From Betaproteobacteria bacterium (GTDB lineage Bacteria > Pseudomonadota > Gammaproteobacteria > Burkholderiales > SG8-39): a stretch of DNA of 9,961 nucleotides. The DNA lies in NCBI GenBank assembly GCA_004298295.1, contig SCUH01000350.1, forward strand, positions 1 to 9,961, written 5' to 3'. Of the stretch, positions 1-5,310 are shown piece after piece (positions within the stretch are counted from its first letter, which is position 1; each line of letters begins with the position of its first letter). The notes beneath the pieces are model-generated. The model made no database searches, had not been told where the DNA came from, and saw only the letters and a program-made list of their open reading frames with translations. The translations under genes were made by a program, and so were the position numbers.

Positions 1-147
1 CGCGGCGCCGGCCTCGGCGATCGCCTTCTGCAGGACCTCGCCGCGGCGCCCTGCGAACACCACCTGCCAGCCCGCCGCGAGCAGCGCGAGCGCGGACGCT
101 TTGCCGATGCCGGTGCCGGCACCGGTGATGACTGCCACCTGATCCAT
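1..147 (-). CDS. SDR-family oxidoreductase, N-terminal part (cut by window edge)
   Basis: The 49 visible codons begin MDQVAVITGAGTGIGKASAL, the first beta strand and glycine-rich turn of a short-chain dehydrogenase/reductase Rossmann fold (TGxxxGIG, residues 9-16), which binds NAD(P)H. The following VVFAGRR, at the end of the second strand, has an Arg pair that in this superfamily often goes with NADP preference; that is an inference. The ATG at 147-145 has a good ribosome binding site (GGGAGA about 8 bases upstream on the minus strand). The catalytic Ser-Tyr-Lys region lies beyond the left edge, so substrate and subfamily cannot be called. It lies 60 bp downstream of the DUF3300 gene on the same strand and may be cotranscribed with it. 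It is a different SDR from the one at 8920-9714. Confidence 0.85.
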   Translation of the reverse strand, partial: MDQVAVITGAGTGIGKASALALLAAGWQVVFAGRRGEVLQKAIAEAGAA

Positions 148-160
148 GAAGAATTCTCCC

Positions 161-180
161 TGCGCGCGGAAAAGCGCGCA
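161..180. repeat. 7-bp inverted repeat between DUF3300 and SDR genes
   Basis: TGCGCGC and GCGCGCA are separated by the six bases GGAAAA. On the minus strand the hairpin lies between the DUF3300 stop and the SDR start, directly abutting the SDR ribosome binding site. No T tract follows it, so it does not look like an intrinsic terminator. It could modulate translation of the SDR, or be a chance product of alternating GC sequence. Confidence 0.4.
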
Positions 181-207
181 TGGTAGCGCAACTTGCCCGG
201 ATGCTGG

Positions 208-1467
208 CTAGGGTCGCGCGATGCCGCGCGCCGGCCCGTCACGCGCCTCGCGCGCTTCTCGTCGCTGCGGCGCCTCTGCGCGCTGCGGTGCAGCCTTGCG
301 CGCCTGCTCGACGCGCGGCGCCTGCTGTGCCTGCTGCTGAGCGCGGGGTGCCCGGGCCGGCTGCGCCTGGGGCGTACGTTCGATACGCTGCGGCGGGATC
401 TGCGCCGGTGGCGCCTGCGGGACGCGCTCGATGCGCGGCGCTTCCCTACGTGGCGCGCGCTCCCTGCGCGTCGGCGCCGCAGGCGCTGCGACGCCAGGTT
501 GGCTTGTTTCCACTGCGCGCTGCGGCAGTCGCGGACTGGTTTCGACCGCCGCGGGCGCACGCGATTCGACGCGGCGTGGGTCGGCCGAAATGGCGTCCGG
601 CCGGGCGTCGCGCCGTGGATAGGGCCGTTCGGCCCGCGGACGCGGGCGCGGTTCGAAACTCGGAGATGGCGCCGTGCGTTCGGGCGCGACGCGGCGATGC
701 GGCGGATCACGCTGAATGACCATCGGCCGCCGGTAGCCCGGATGCACCGGCACGTGCACGCGCCGATGGAACCAGTCGACGCGGCCGTACAGCGATCCGA
801 TCGAGATCCCGATCCCGGGACCCCACCAGAAGCCGGGGGATACGCCCGCACGGCGCACGATCGTGTACCCTGGCCACGGCGCCCAGGCCACCGGCGGATA
901 ACCCGACCACCACCACGGGCCGTAGACGATCCACGGATCGTAGTAGGGCACGTACACCACTTCGGGCGTCACGGGCTCGATGAGGATCGCCTGTCCCTCG
1001 TCGGAGACGCGCAACCGCTCGTCCGGCGCCAGCCGACCCGCGGCACGGGCGCGCCGGCGCAGGTCCTGGATGGTATCCATGACCACCGGCTCCTGTACGA
1101 AAAAGGCGTCGCCCAGGGCCTTGGTCCACTCCAGGTTTTCGTCCATGCGCGCGAGCAGCTGCGGAAACGCGACCAGTGATTTCACGCTCGGATCCCAGTC
1201 TTCCTGCTGCACCGCTTGCACGGCGGCGTCGCCCTGCAGCCCCGGGTTGGCACGCGACCAACGGGCGGCCTCGACGACCTCCAGCGGTCGCGTGGCGGCC
1301 AGCAGGACCTGCGAGAGCAGGGCGTCGGGATACAGCGCGATCGGCGCAAGCATCTGATCAAGCTCGGCTTGCGTGTACGGTGCCTCCCGGGCCTGCACGG
1401 CCTGCAGGGGGGCAGCGGCGGCGACTGCGACAACGACTGCCAGCAGAAGTTTGACCAAGCGCGTCAT
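208..1467 (-). CDS. DUF3300 family exported protein with low-complexity C-terminal tail
   Basis: 419 residues, function unknown. Residues 1-26 form a Sec signal peptide (MTRLVK, hydrophobic run LLLAVVVAVAAAA, likely cleavage after LQA or VQA). Residues 29-250 match what I know of the DUF3300 domain (as in E. coli YacH): LAPIALYPDALLSQVLLAAT, PLEVVEAARW, WDPSVKSLVAFPQLLARM and an aromatic stretch PEVVYVPYYDPWIVYGPWWW. From about residue 250 to 419 the protein is Pro/Arg/Gln/Ala-rich and surely disordered, with a near-duplicate 15-residue unit at 344-358 and 360-374 (PRIERVPQAPPAQIP, QRIERTPQAQPARAP) and two VETS copies. I chose the ATG at 1467 because AAGGAG sits 6 bases upstream and the signal peptide begins there; the open frame extends to 1584 without a ribosome site. 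The 147-bp spacer to the gene upstream carries only a weak -10-like TATAGG. Probably periplasmic or envelope-associated. Confidence 0.88.
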   Translation of the reverse strand: MTRLVKLLLAVVVAVAAAAPLQAVQAREAPYTQAELDQMLAPIALYPDALLSQVLLAATRPLEVVEAARWSRANPGLQGDAAVQAVQQEDWDPSVKSLVAFPQLLARMDENLEWTKALGDAFFVQEPVVMDTIQDLRRRARAAGRLAPDERLRVSDEGQAILIEPVTPEVVYVPYYDPWIVYGPWWWSGYPPVAWAPWPGYTIVRRAGVSPGFWWGPGIGISIGSLYGRVDWFHRRVHVPVHPGYRRPMVIQRDPPHRRVAPERTAPSPSFEPRPRPRAERPYPRRDARPDAISADPRRVESRAPAAVETSPRLPQRAVETSQPGVAAPAAPTRRERAPRREAPRIERVPQAPPAQIPPQRIERTPQAQPARAPRAQQQAQQAPRVEQARKAAPQRAEAPQRREAREARDGPARGIARP

Positions 1468-1614
1468 GAGGTCTCCTTGGACCCTATAACGCTTGGACCG
1501 AATTGTCGCTGTCCGCGATGGCGGGAAAATTGCAACAGGTTGTAAGCGCCGCAGCCCGACCGAAGCCGGCAGGACACCGGGCAAGGACCGCGCGACTGGC
1601 CTCTGGCGACGAGC

Positions 1615-2958
1615 CTACATCGCCTGGCGCAGGCGCTCGCGCACCAGGCCGATATGGGTGCGCAGGGCATACAGTTCGTCGGTGTAGGACAGCGGCACGC
1701 GGATGCGCTCGGCTTTCGCCTCGAGCCGATCCAGCGCGGCCATCAGCTCCCTGGGCGGCGAAGTCTTGTCCGCCAGTTCCTGCTCGATGCCGCGCAGCAC
1801 GCGGTACCAGCGGAAAATGCGCGAACGCACCCGGAACGCGTACAGCGGCGGCACGATGCGGCTGAGCGGAATCAACAGCGCGATGATCGACAGCAGCGCC
1901 ACCCACATGCGGTCGATCAGGTTGGCGAGCCAGAACGGCAGGTAGCGCTGCAGCAGCGGCGGGCCGTTGCGATAGTAGCGCTCCGCTTCGCGCGCCAGCG
2001 GCAATTCCGATTCGCGCGCGCTGGGGAACTGGCGCGCGCGCGCAAACCAGCCGGGCTCGCCGTGAATGCGATGCGCCGCCTGGACGAACAGCTGCACCAG
2101 CGCCGGATGCGTGTCGTCGCGCGCCACCAGCATCGTGGTCGGCGCCACCAGCGGCACGTCGCGCGGCGGCGAGTCGCTGGCGAAGTCGACGATACCGCGC
2201 GGCAGCGTCACGGTACTCAGATAGGGAAAGCGGCGCGAGTAGGCTTCGGCGTGCTCGAACGCGTACAGCGCGATACCGGGCTCGCGCAGCAGGACCTGAA
2301 CCGCCGCGCCCTCAGGCGCAGACACCAGGACCAGAGCGTCGAGCGATCCGTCGAGAAAGGCAGCCACGCCCGGGCCCTGCTCCTGGCGATCGAGCTTGAC
2401 ACTGTCGCGCGCGATGCCGTTCGCCTCCAACAGCCGCAGCAGGAGGGGCGTGGGACCGCTGCCGCGGGCACCCGTGTTGACGCGCCAGTCGCGCAGCGGT
2501 AGCAGGCTGGTGAGCTTGCCCCCCGGCAGTTTCTTCGCCGCCTCGGCGCGGTAGAAGATCCAGACGGGCTCGTAGAACAGGGCGCCGAGCGAAACCAGCG
2601 AGAGACCGCCTTTGGCCTCTTCCGCGGCCAGCACGGTTTCGCTCGTGCCGCCGCGCATGAAGCCGAAGTCGACGTCGTGCCTGGCGTCGCGCAGCAGGCG
2701 ACGATTGGCGGTGGAGCCTTCGGTCGCGCGCAGCACCACTTCGATGCCGTGGCGTTTCAGTTCTTCCTGGTAGCGCTTGCCGAAGGCTTCGAAATCGCTG
2801 AAGGCAGGGCCGGTTGCCAGCACCACGCGCTTGGGCGGTGCCGGTTTGAGGAGAAAATACGCCCCGACCAGCAGGACCAGCGCAATGAGCACGAACGGCC
2901 CCGCCGTGACGAGCAGGTCACGGGCCGAGAGCAGCGTGACGCGCAGCAGCCGGGGCAC
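1615..2958 (-). CDS. TAXI family TRAP-type solute receptor, membrane anchored
   Basis: 447 residues. A hydrophobic segment at about 16-38 anchors the protein or serves as an uncleaved signal. Then KRVVLATGPAFSDFEAFGKRY (43-63), LRATEGSTANRRLL (76-89) and DVDFGFMRGGTS (95-106) give the periplasmic binding fold of TAXI receptors (TRAP-associated extracytoplasmic immunogenic proteins), which bind small organic acids or amino acids for TRAP transporters. A second membrane segment at about 352-373 (VALLSIIALLIPLSRIVPPLYAF) is followed by a basic, probably cytoplasmic, helical tail of about 75 residues. This two-membrane-segment form with a C-terminal tail differs from a classic soluble receptor. 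No TRAP permease gene is visible nearby. The start is a GTG, only 9 bp after the stop of the upstream gene and without a clear Shine-Dalgarno, so translational coupling is likely. It may act as a solute sensor rather than a transport component; that is inference. Confidence 0.88.
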   Translation of the reverse strand: MPRLLRVTLLSARDLLVTAGPFVLIALVLLVGAYFLLKPAPPKRVVLATGPAFSDFEAFGKRYQEELKRHGIEVVLRATEGSTANRRLLRDARHDVDFGFMRGGTSETVLAAEEAKGGLSLVSLGALFYEPVWIFYRAEAAKKLPGGKLTSLLPLRDWRVNTGARGSGPTPLLLRLLEANGIARDSVKLDRQEQGPGVAAFLDGSLDALVLVSAPEGAAVQVLLREPGIALYAFEHAEAYSRRFPYLSTVTLPRGIVDFASDSPPRDVPLVAPTTMLVARDDTHPALVQLFVQAAHRIHGEPGWFARARQFPSARESELPLAREAERYYRNGPPLLQRYLPFWLANLIDRMWVALLSIIALLIPLSRIVPPLYAFRVRSRIFRWYRVLRGIEQELADKTSPPRELMAALDRLEAKAERIRVPLSYTDELYALRTHIGLVRERLRQAM

Positions 2959-2967
2959 GCCGCCGGG

Positions 2968-3255
2968 TCAGTCCCGGGTGCGGATCACCACGGCTTCGAT
3001 TGCATCGGCCGCGATCACGGCATCGAAGAACTCGCGGCCGCTGATTGCGCCGAGGTGCACCAGCCGTGCGCTCACCGCGCGCACCATGCCGGTCATTTCC
3101 TGCCCGGAGCGCAGGCGCACGGTGACACGCTTGTTGATCTGCCCCATCAGCACCGATTCGAACGTGTCGCCCCCGACGATGCGCAGCTCGGCGGCCAGGA
3201 CGGGGTTTGCCGCCAGCAGGGCGGCGGCGACCAGGGATATGAGTGCATTTCGCAT
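2968..3255 (-). CDS. Small secreted protein with Sm-like (LSM-type) pattern, unknown function
   Basis: 95 residues. Residues 1-21 form a signal peptide (MRNALISLVAAALLAANPVLA) with AxA-like cleavage near 20-22. The mature part is about 74 residues with alternating beta pattern: RVTVRLRSGQEMTGMVRAV (43-61), RLVHLGAISGREFFDAVI (64-81), AIEAVVIRT (85-93). The order V-x-V-x-L-x-S-G-x-E-x-x-G-x-V followed by x-V-x-L and a final Ile/Val strand resembles the small beta barrel of Sm/LSM or SH3-like domains, but I do not recognise the family. I chose the ATG at 3255 because GGGAG lies just upstream; the in-frame ATG at 3267 has no ribosome site. It is the first gene of a probable operon with the TAXI receptor 9 bp downstream, which suggests an envelope role. 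Confidence 0.8.
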   Translation of the reverse strand: MRNALISLVAAALLAANPVLAAELRIVGGDTFESVLMGQINKRVTVRLRSGQEMTGMVRAVSARLVHLGAISGREFFDAVIAADAIEAVVIRTRD

Positions 3256-3281
3256 CGGCTCTCCCATGAATGGATGCGGCG

Positions 3282-3325
3282 ATGATGGATGAAGCTGCGG
3301 CCGGGCGTCAACGCCCGGCTATACT
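3282..3325. promoter_or_regulatory. Divergent promoter region with perfect palindrome
   Basis: The 76-bp spacer between two divergent operons contains the palindrome GCCGGGCGTCAACGCCCGGC at 3300-3319 (9-bp arms, 2-bp centre). Directly right of it is TATACT (3320-3325), a strong -10 for the plus strand, whose predicted start point falls on or next to the arfB GTG at 3332. On the minus strand, TTGACG (3311-3306) lies inside the palindrome with CATCAT (3287-3282) 18 bp away, a plausible promoter for the 2968-3255 gene. A protein bound at the palindrome would cover the minus -35 and the plus spacer, so it is a candidate shared operator. The palindrome and hexamers are seen; their roles are inferred. 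Confidence 0.5.
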
Positions 3326-3331
3326 GCCCGC

Positions 3332-3751
3332 GTGAGCCCTTCGTCCCCGCGCCTGATCGTGCCGCAAAGCGAGATCCGCATCACGGCCGTGCGCGCGACG
3401 GGTGCGGGCGGGCAGAATGTCAACAAGGTGGCGAACGCGGTGCACCTGCGCTTCGACATCGGCGCCTCGTCGCTGCCGGACGCGGTCAAGACGCGGCTCC
3501 TGGGGCTGCGTGACCAGCGCATCACGCGGGACGGCGTGATCGTGATCAAGGCGCAGCAGCACCGCAGCCTGGAACTGAATCGCGCCGAGGCAATCCAACG
3601 TCTGCACGTGCTGGTCAACCGGGCTGCGACCCCGCGCCGGCCGCGCCGGCCGACCCGGCCCACACAGGCATCGAAGCGCAGGCGTATCCAGAGTAAGATA
3701 AGACGCGGTAGGATCAAAGCCCTGCGGGGCAAGCCGCCAGCGGAACAATGA
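3332..3751 (+). CDS. arfB: Alternative ribosome-rescue factor ArfB (peptidyl-tRNA hydrolase)
   Basis: 139 residues, the usual length for ArfB (YaeJ). ArfB enters the empty A site of stalled ribosomes without an mRNA codon and hydrolyses the peptidyl-tRNA ester. The catalytic loop RATGAGGQNVNK is at residues 21-32 with GGQ at 26-28; AVHLRFDIGASSLPD (36-50), ITRDGVIVIKAQQHRSLELNR (64-84) and the domain end match ArfB closely. The C-terminal tail from about 101 is strongly basic (RRPRRPTRPTQASKRRR, then IKALRGK), the segment that in known ArfB structures threads into the mRNA entry channel and separates ArfB from release factors RF1/RF2. The start is GTG at 3332; there is no Shine-Dalgarno, and a TATACT -10 ends 6 bases before it, so the mRNA may be leaderless. 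Its stop overlaps the next gene. Confidence 0.95.
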   Translation: MSPSSPRLIVPQSEIRITAVRATGAGGQNVNKVANAVHLRFDIGASSLPDAVKTRLLGLRDQRITRDGVIVIKAQQHRSLELNRAEAIQRLHVLVNRAATPRRPRRPTRPTQASKRRRIQSKIRRGRIKALRGKPPAEQ

Positions 3752-3933
3752 TGACGAACCTGAATCCCCTCAAGTACTGCTACCACGGCCAGCACTCCAA
3801 GCCGCGTTCCAGCTTCAGAACGCTTCCGGGAGGCAACCGCAAGCGGGAAGTGTGCGCGGAGTGCTACGACAAGATCATGACCGACCGCAGGCTCAAGCGC
3901 CTGGCGCTGTCGGGCGGGGAACTGCCGAAGTAG
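3748..3933 (+). CDS. Small putative zinc-binding protein coupled to arfB
   Basis: 61 residues, family not recognised. It has Cys11, His13, His16 and a CAEC pair (Cys36, Cys39), a spacing that could bind one zinc ion as a ribbon or treble-clef knuckle; the protein is basic, with RKRE and RRLKRL segments fitting RNA or ribosome contact. The first ATG (3748) overlaps the arfB stop as ATGA; a second in-frame ATG at 3751 has a better-spaced GGA (3742-3744), so the true protein may be 60 residues. Either way translation is coupled to arfB. Third-position G/C use resembles the neighbours, supporting a real gene. Its stop TAG (3931-3933) directly abuts the stop of the convergent gene. A role in ribosome rescue or translation is suggested only by context. 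Confidence 0.72.
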   Translation: MMTNLNPLKYCYHGQHSKPRSSFRTLPGGNRKREVCAECYDKIMTDRRLKRLALSGGELPK

Positions 3934-4278
3934 CTAGCGTTCTTCCGTGCGCCGCAGGTCCGGCAGGGGCAGTCCGTCGGGCAGTTCTTCGCGCACCGCA
4001 GAAACGGCCTTGTCGGCTTGCGCCTGGGGAGGTCTGGAGCCGTTCTTCGGCCGCCCGGGCCGGTAAGCGCTGGTGTAGAGCTTGAGCGGCGGCACCGGCG
4101 GCGGATTTTCCAGAAACAGGCAATCGGATTCCGACGGCATGCTGGCCAGCGCTCCGATGCGCTTGCCGCCGACGAACACCGTGTAACGCAACATGTGAGT
4201 CGAATGCGGGATCGGGCGCGCGATGATCTCGTACTTGCCGACCATGAAACGCAATTGCCCGCTGACTGGAATGCTCAT
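3934..4278 (-). CDS. Conserved-looking hypothetical protein, 114 residues
   Basis: Function not recognised. The N-terminal 60 residues look folded and beta-rich (GQLRFMVGKYEIIARPIP at 7-24, HMLRYTVFVGGKRIGALASMPSESD at 28-52), followed by a Pro-rich segment (ENPPPVPPLKLYTSAYRPGRPK, 57-78) and a charged tail. No signal peptide or membrane segment, so probably cytoplasmic. The ATG at 4278 has AAAGGA 6-7 bases upstream. It is the last gene of a three-gene minus-strand operon, 14 bp after the 205-residue gene. Its stop codon (3936-3934) directly touches that of the convergent zinc-protein gene, with no terminator visible between them. Confidence 0.8.
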   Translation of the reverse strand: MSIPVSGQLRFMVGKYEIIARPIPHSTHMLRYTVFVGGKRIGALASMPSESDCLFLENPPPVPPLKLYTSAYRPGRPKNGSRPPQAQADKAVSAVREELPDGLPLPDLRRTEER

Positions 4279-4292
4279 GGATGTCCTTTATC

Positions 4293-4910
4293 TCAGGCGC
4301 CGTGGCCGTTCCAGGTCGCCCAGTATTCCTCGCCGCGCAATTCGACGCGCATGGCGAGCACGGTTTCAGCATCCGCGCCGTCGACGCTGAGCGCCTTTTC
4401 CTCCGGCAGCCAGCCTTCGAGACGCGTTCCGTAGACCAGCAAACCTTCCGCCGCGCCGTGTTCGCAGGCGAGCTGGCAATGCGCCAGCCGCTCCCGTCCG
4501 CCGGGCTTGTCCGACCACGGGCGCGAGCCATTCACGTTGGGCGCCCAGAGCAGGCAGCTGCTGGCGCTACCCGACCTTTGCACGTCGTCGGCCCAGATTG
4601 CGACCACCACGGTGCCCTCTGGCGGGCGCAGACCGCTGCGGCTCCAATTGCGGCTCTGCAGGCTGACGCCGCGCAATTCAAACGCCTTGCTGCGAGCGAC
4701 CAGGTGTTGCAGGCCGCCCCGGCGCCTCGGGCGCCGCACCACGGCACGACCTCCGGGTCGCTGCCCGAGCAGCTCGGCGCACAGCGTCGCGAGCTCGGTC
4801 TCGCGCAACCGCTCGGCGTTGACGCGCAACTGGCGCAGCTCCAGCGTGGTCAATGCGCTGATGCGTTCCCGGGTCCATCGTGCGGCCCGGCCGCGCCCCG
4901 GAACATGCAT
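4293..4910 (-). CDS. Hypothetical protein, 205 residues
   Basis: Function not recognised. Residues 1-50 are helical and charged (ERISALTTLELRQLRVNAERL), then a basic linker (RAVVRRPRRRGG, 55-66), then a globular domain from about 68 to 203 containing GTVVVAIWADDV (99-110), SSCLLWAPNVNGSRPWSD (117-134), GGRERLAHCQLACEHGAAEGLLVYG (137-161) and RGEEYWATW (192-200). No signal peptide or membrane segment. The ATG at 4910 follows the stop of the upstream gene by 2 bp, without a strong ribosome site, so it is probably translated by coupling. The reading frame stays open upstream to 5450, but that extension crosses the better-supported 77-residue gene and a terminator, so I do not include it. Confidence 0.78.
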   Translation of the reverse strand: MHVPGRGRAARWTRERISALTTLELRQLRVNAERLRETELATLCAELLGQRPGGRAVVRRPRRRGGLQHLVARSKAFELRGVSLQSRNWSRSGLRPPEGTVVVAIWADDVQRSGSASSCLLWAPNVNGSRPWSDKPGGRERLAHCQLACEHGAAEGLLVYGTRLEGWLPEEKALSVDGADAETVLAMRVELRGEEYWATWNGHGA

Positions 4911-4912
4911 GG

Positions 4913-5146
4913 CTAATAGCGCCTGCCGGAATTGAACTCGACCTTCAGGCGTGCAACCTGGCGCCGCATGGCGTCGATGTCGGCGCGCGCCTGCTCGGCC
5001 TCGCGCATCAGCTCCTGGTCGGCGGTATCGCCGGCTGCCGCCTGGCGCGAGATCTGCGCCTGGAGCACCTGATAGCGCGTTGCCGCTGCGTTCCATCGCT
5101 GCACCAGCAATTGCTCCTGCTCCCGCCACGCTCTGCGCTTGTCCAT
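4913..5146 (-). CDS. Small coiled-coil protein, 77 residues
   Basis: Nearly the whole protein is predicted helix: residues 1-36 and 43-70 are rich in Gln, Arg, Ala, Glu with regularly spaced Leu/Val/Met, broken by AAAGDT (36-41), which fits a helical hairpin or coiled-coil dimer. No cysteines, signal peptide or membrane segment. I chose ATG 5146 because AGGA lies 7 bases upstream; the in-frame ATG at 5185 would start inside the terminator hairpin and has no ribosome site. It is the first gene of the three-gene unknown operon and ends 2 bp before the next start. It may be a partner of the 205-residue protein; that rests on context only. Confidence 0.75.
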   Translation of the reverse strand: MDKRRAWREQEQLLVQRWNAAATRYQVLQAQISRQAAAGDTADQELMREAEQARADIDAMRRQVARLKVEFNSGRRY

Positions 5147-5168
5147 CGCTGGTTCCTGGTAAGAAAAC

Positions 5169-5194
5169 AAAAAAGCCCGGAACACCGGGCTTTT
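5169..5194 (-). terminator. Intrinsic terminator
   Basis: AAAAGCCCGG (5171-5180) pairs perfectly with CCGGGCTTTT (5185-5194) around an AACA loop. Read on the minus strand, the GC stem is followed by TTTTTTGTTTT, a good U tract; on the plus strand only TTTTC follows. It therefore most likely ends minus-strand transcription, from the acyl-CoA synthetase gene (stop at 5311) and from any transcript starting near 5255. It lies 23 bp before the start of the 77-residue gene, so that operon must read through it or start inside it. Confidence 0.85.
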
Positions 5195-5261
5195 CAGGTG
5201 ATGCCGCCGCGCTCATGGGCCGGCCGGATGTCGGTTCTCTGTGCGAGCTGTCTGTGGCGAC

Positions 5262-5290
5262 AGTATACCGCGGCAGGCGGCCAGCGTCCA
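5262..5290 (-). promoter_or_regulatory. Candidate sigma70-type promoter
   Basis: On the minus strand TGGACG (5290-5285) and TATACT (5267-5262) are 17 bp apart; the -10 matches the consensus at 5 of 6 bases and the -35 at 4 of 6. Transcription would begin near 5255, giving about 87 nt before the terminator at 5169-5194 and about 110 nt before the 77-residue gene. It could drive a small RNA, or the three-gene operon with the terminator acting as an attenuator. Not tested; a chance match is possible. Confidence 0.45.
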
Positions 5291-5310
5291 TGAAACCCTG
5301 CAGGACAGGC

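Noticed and set aside
161..180. Intrinsic terminator after the DUF3300 gene
   Set aside because: The hairpin has no T tract on either strand.
193..1179. A 328-codon plus-strand frame opposite the DUF3300 gene
   Set aside because: Composition is that of an antisense shadow, and the DUF3300 frame has a signal peptide, ribosome site and family motifs.
3634..3651. Tandem 9-bp repeat GCGCCGGCC in arfB as a mobile or regulatory repeat
   Set aside because: It encodes the RRPRRP part of the basic ArfB tail, so the repetition reflects protein sequence.
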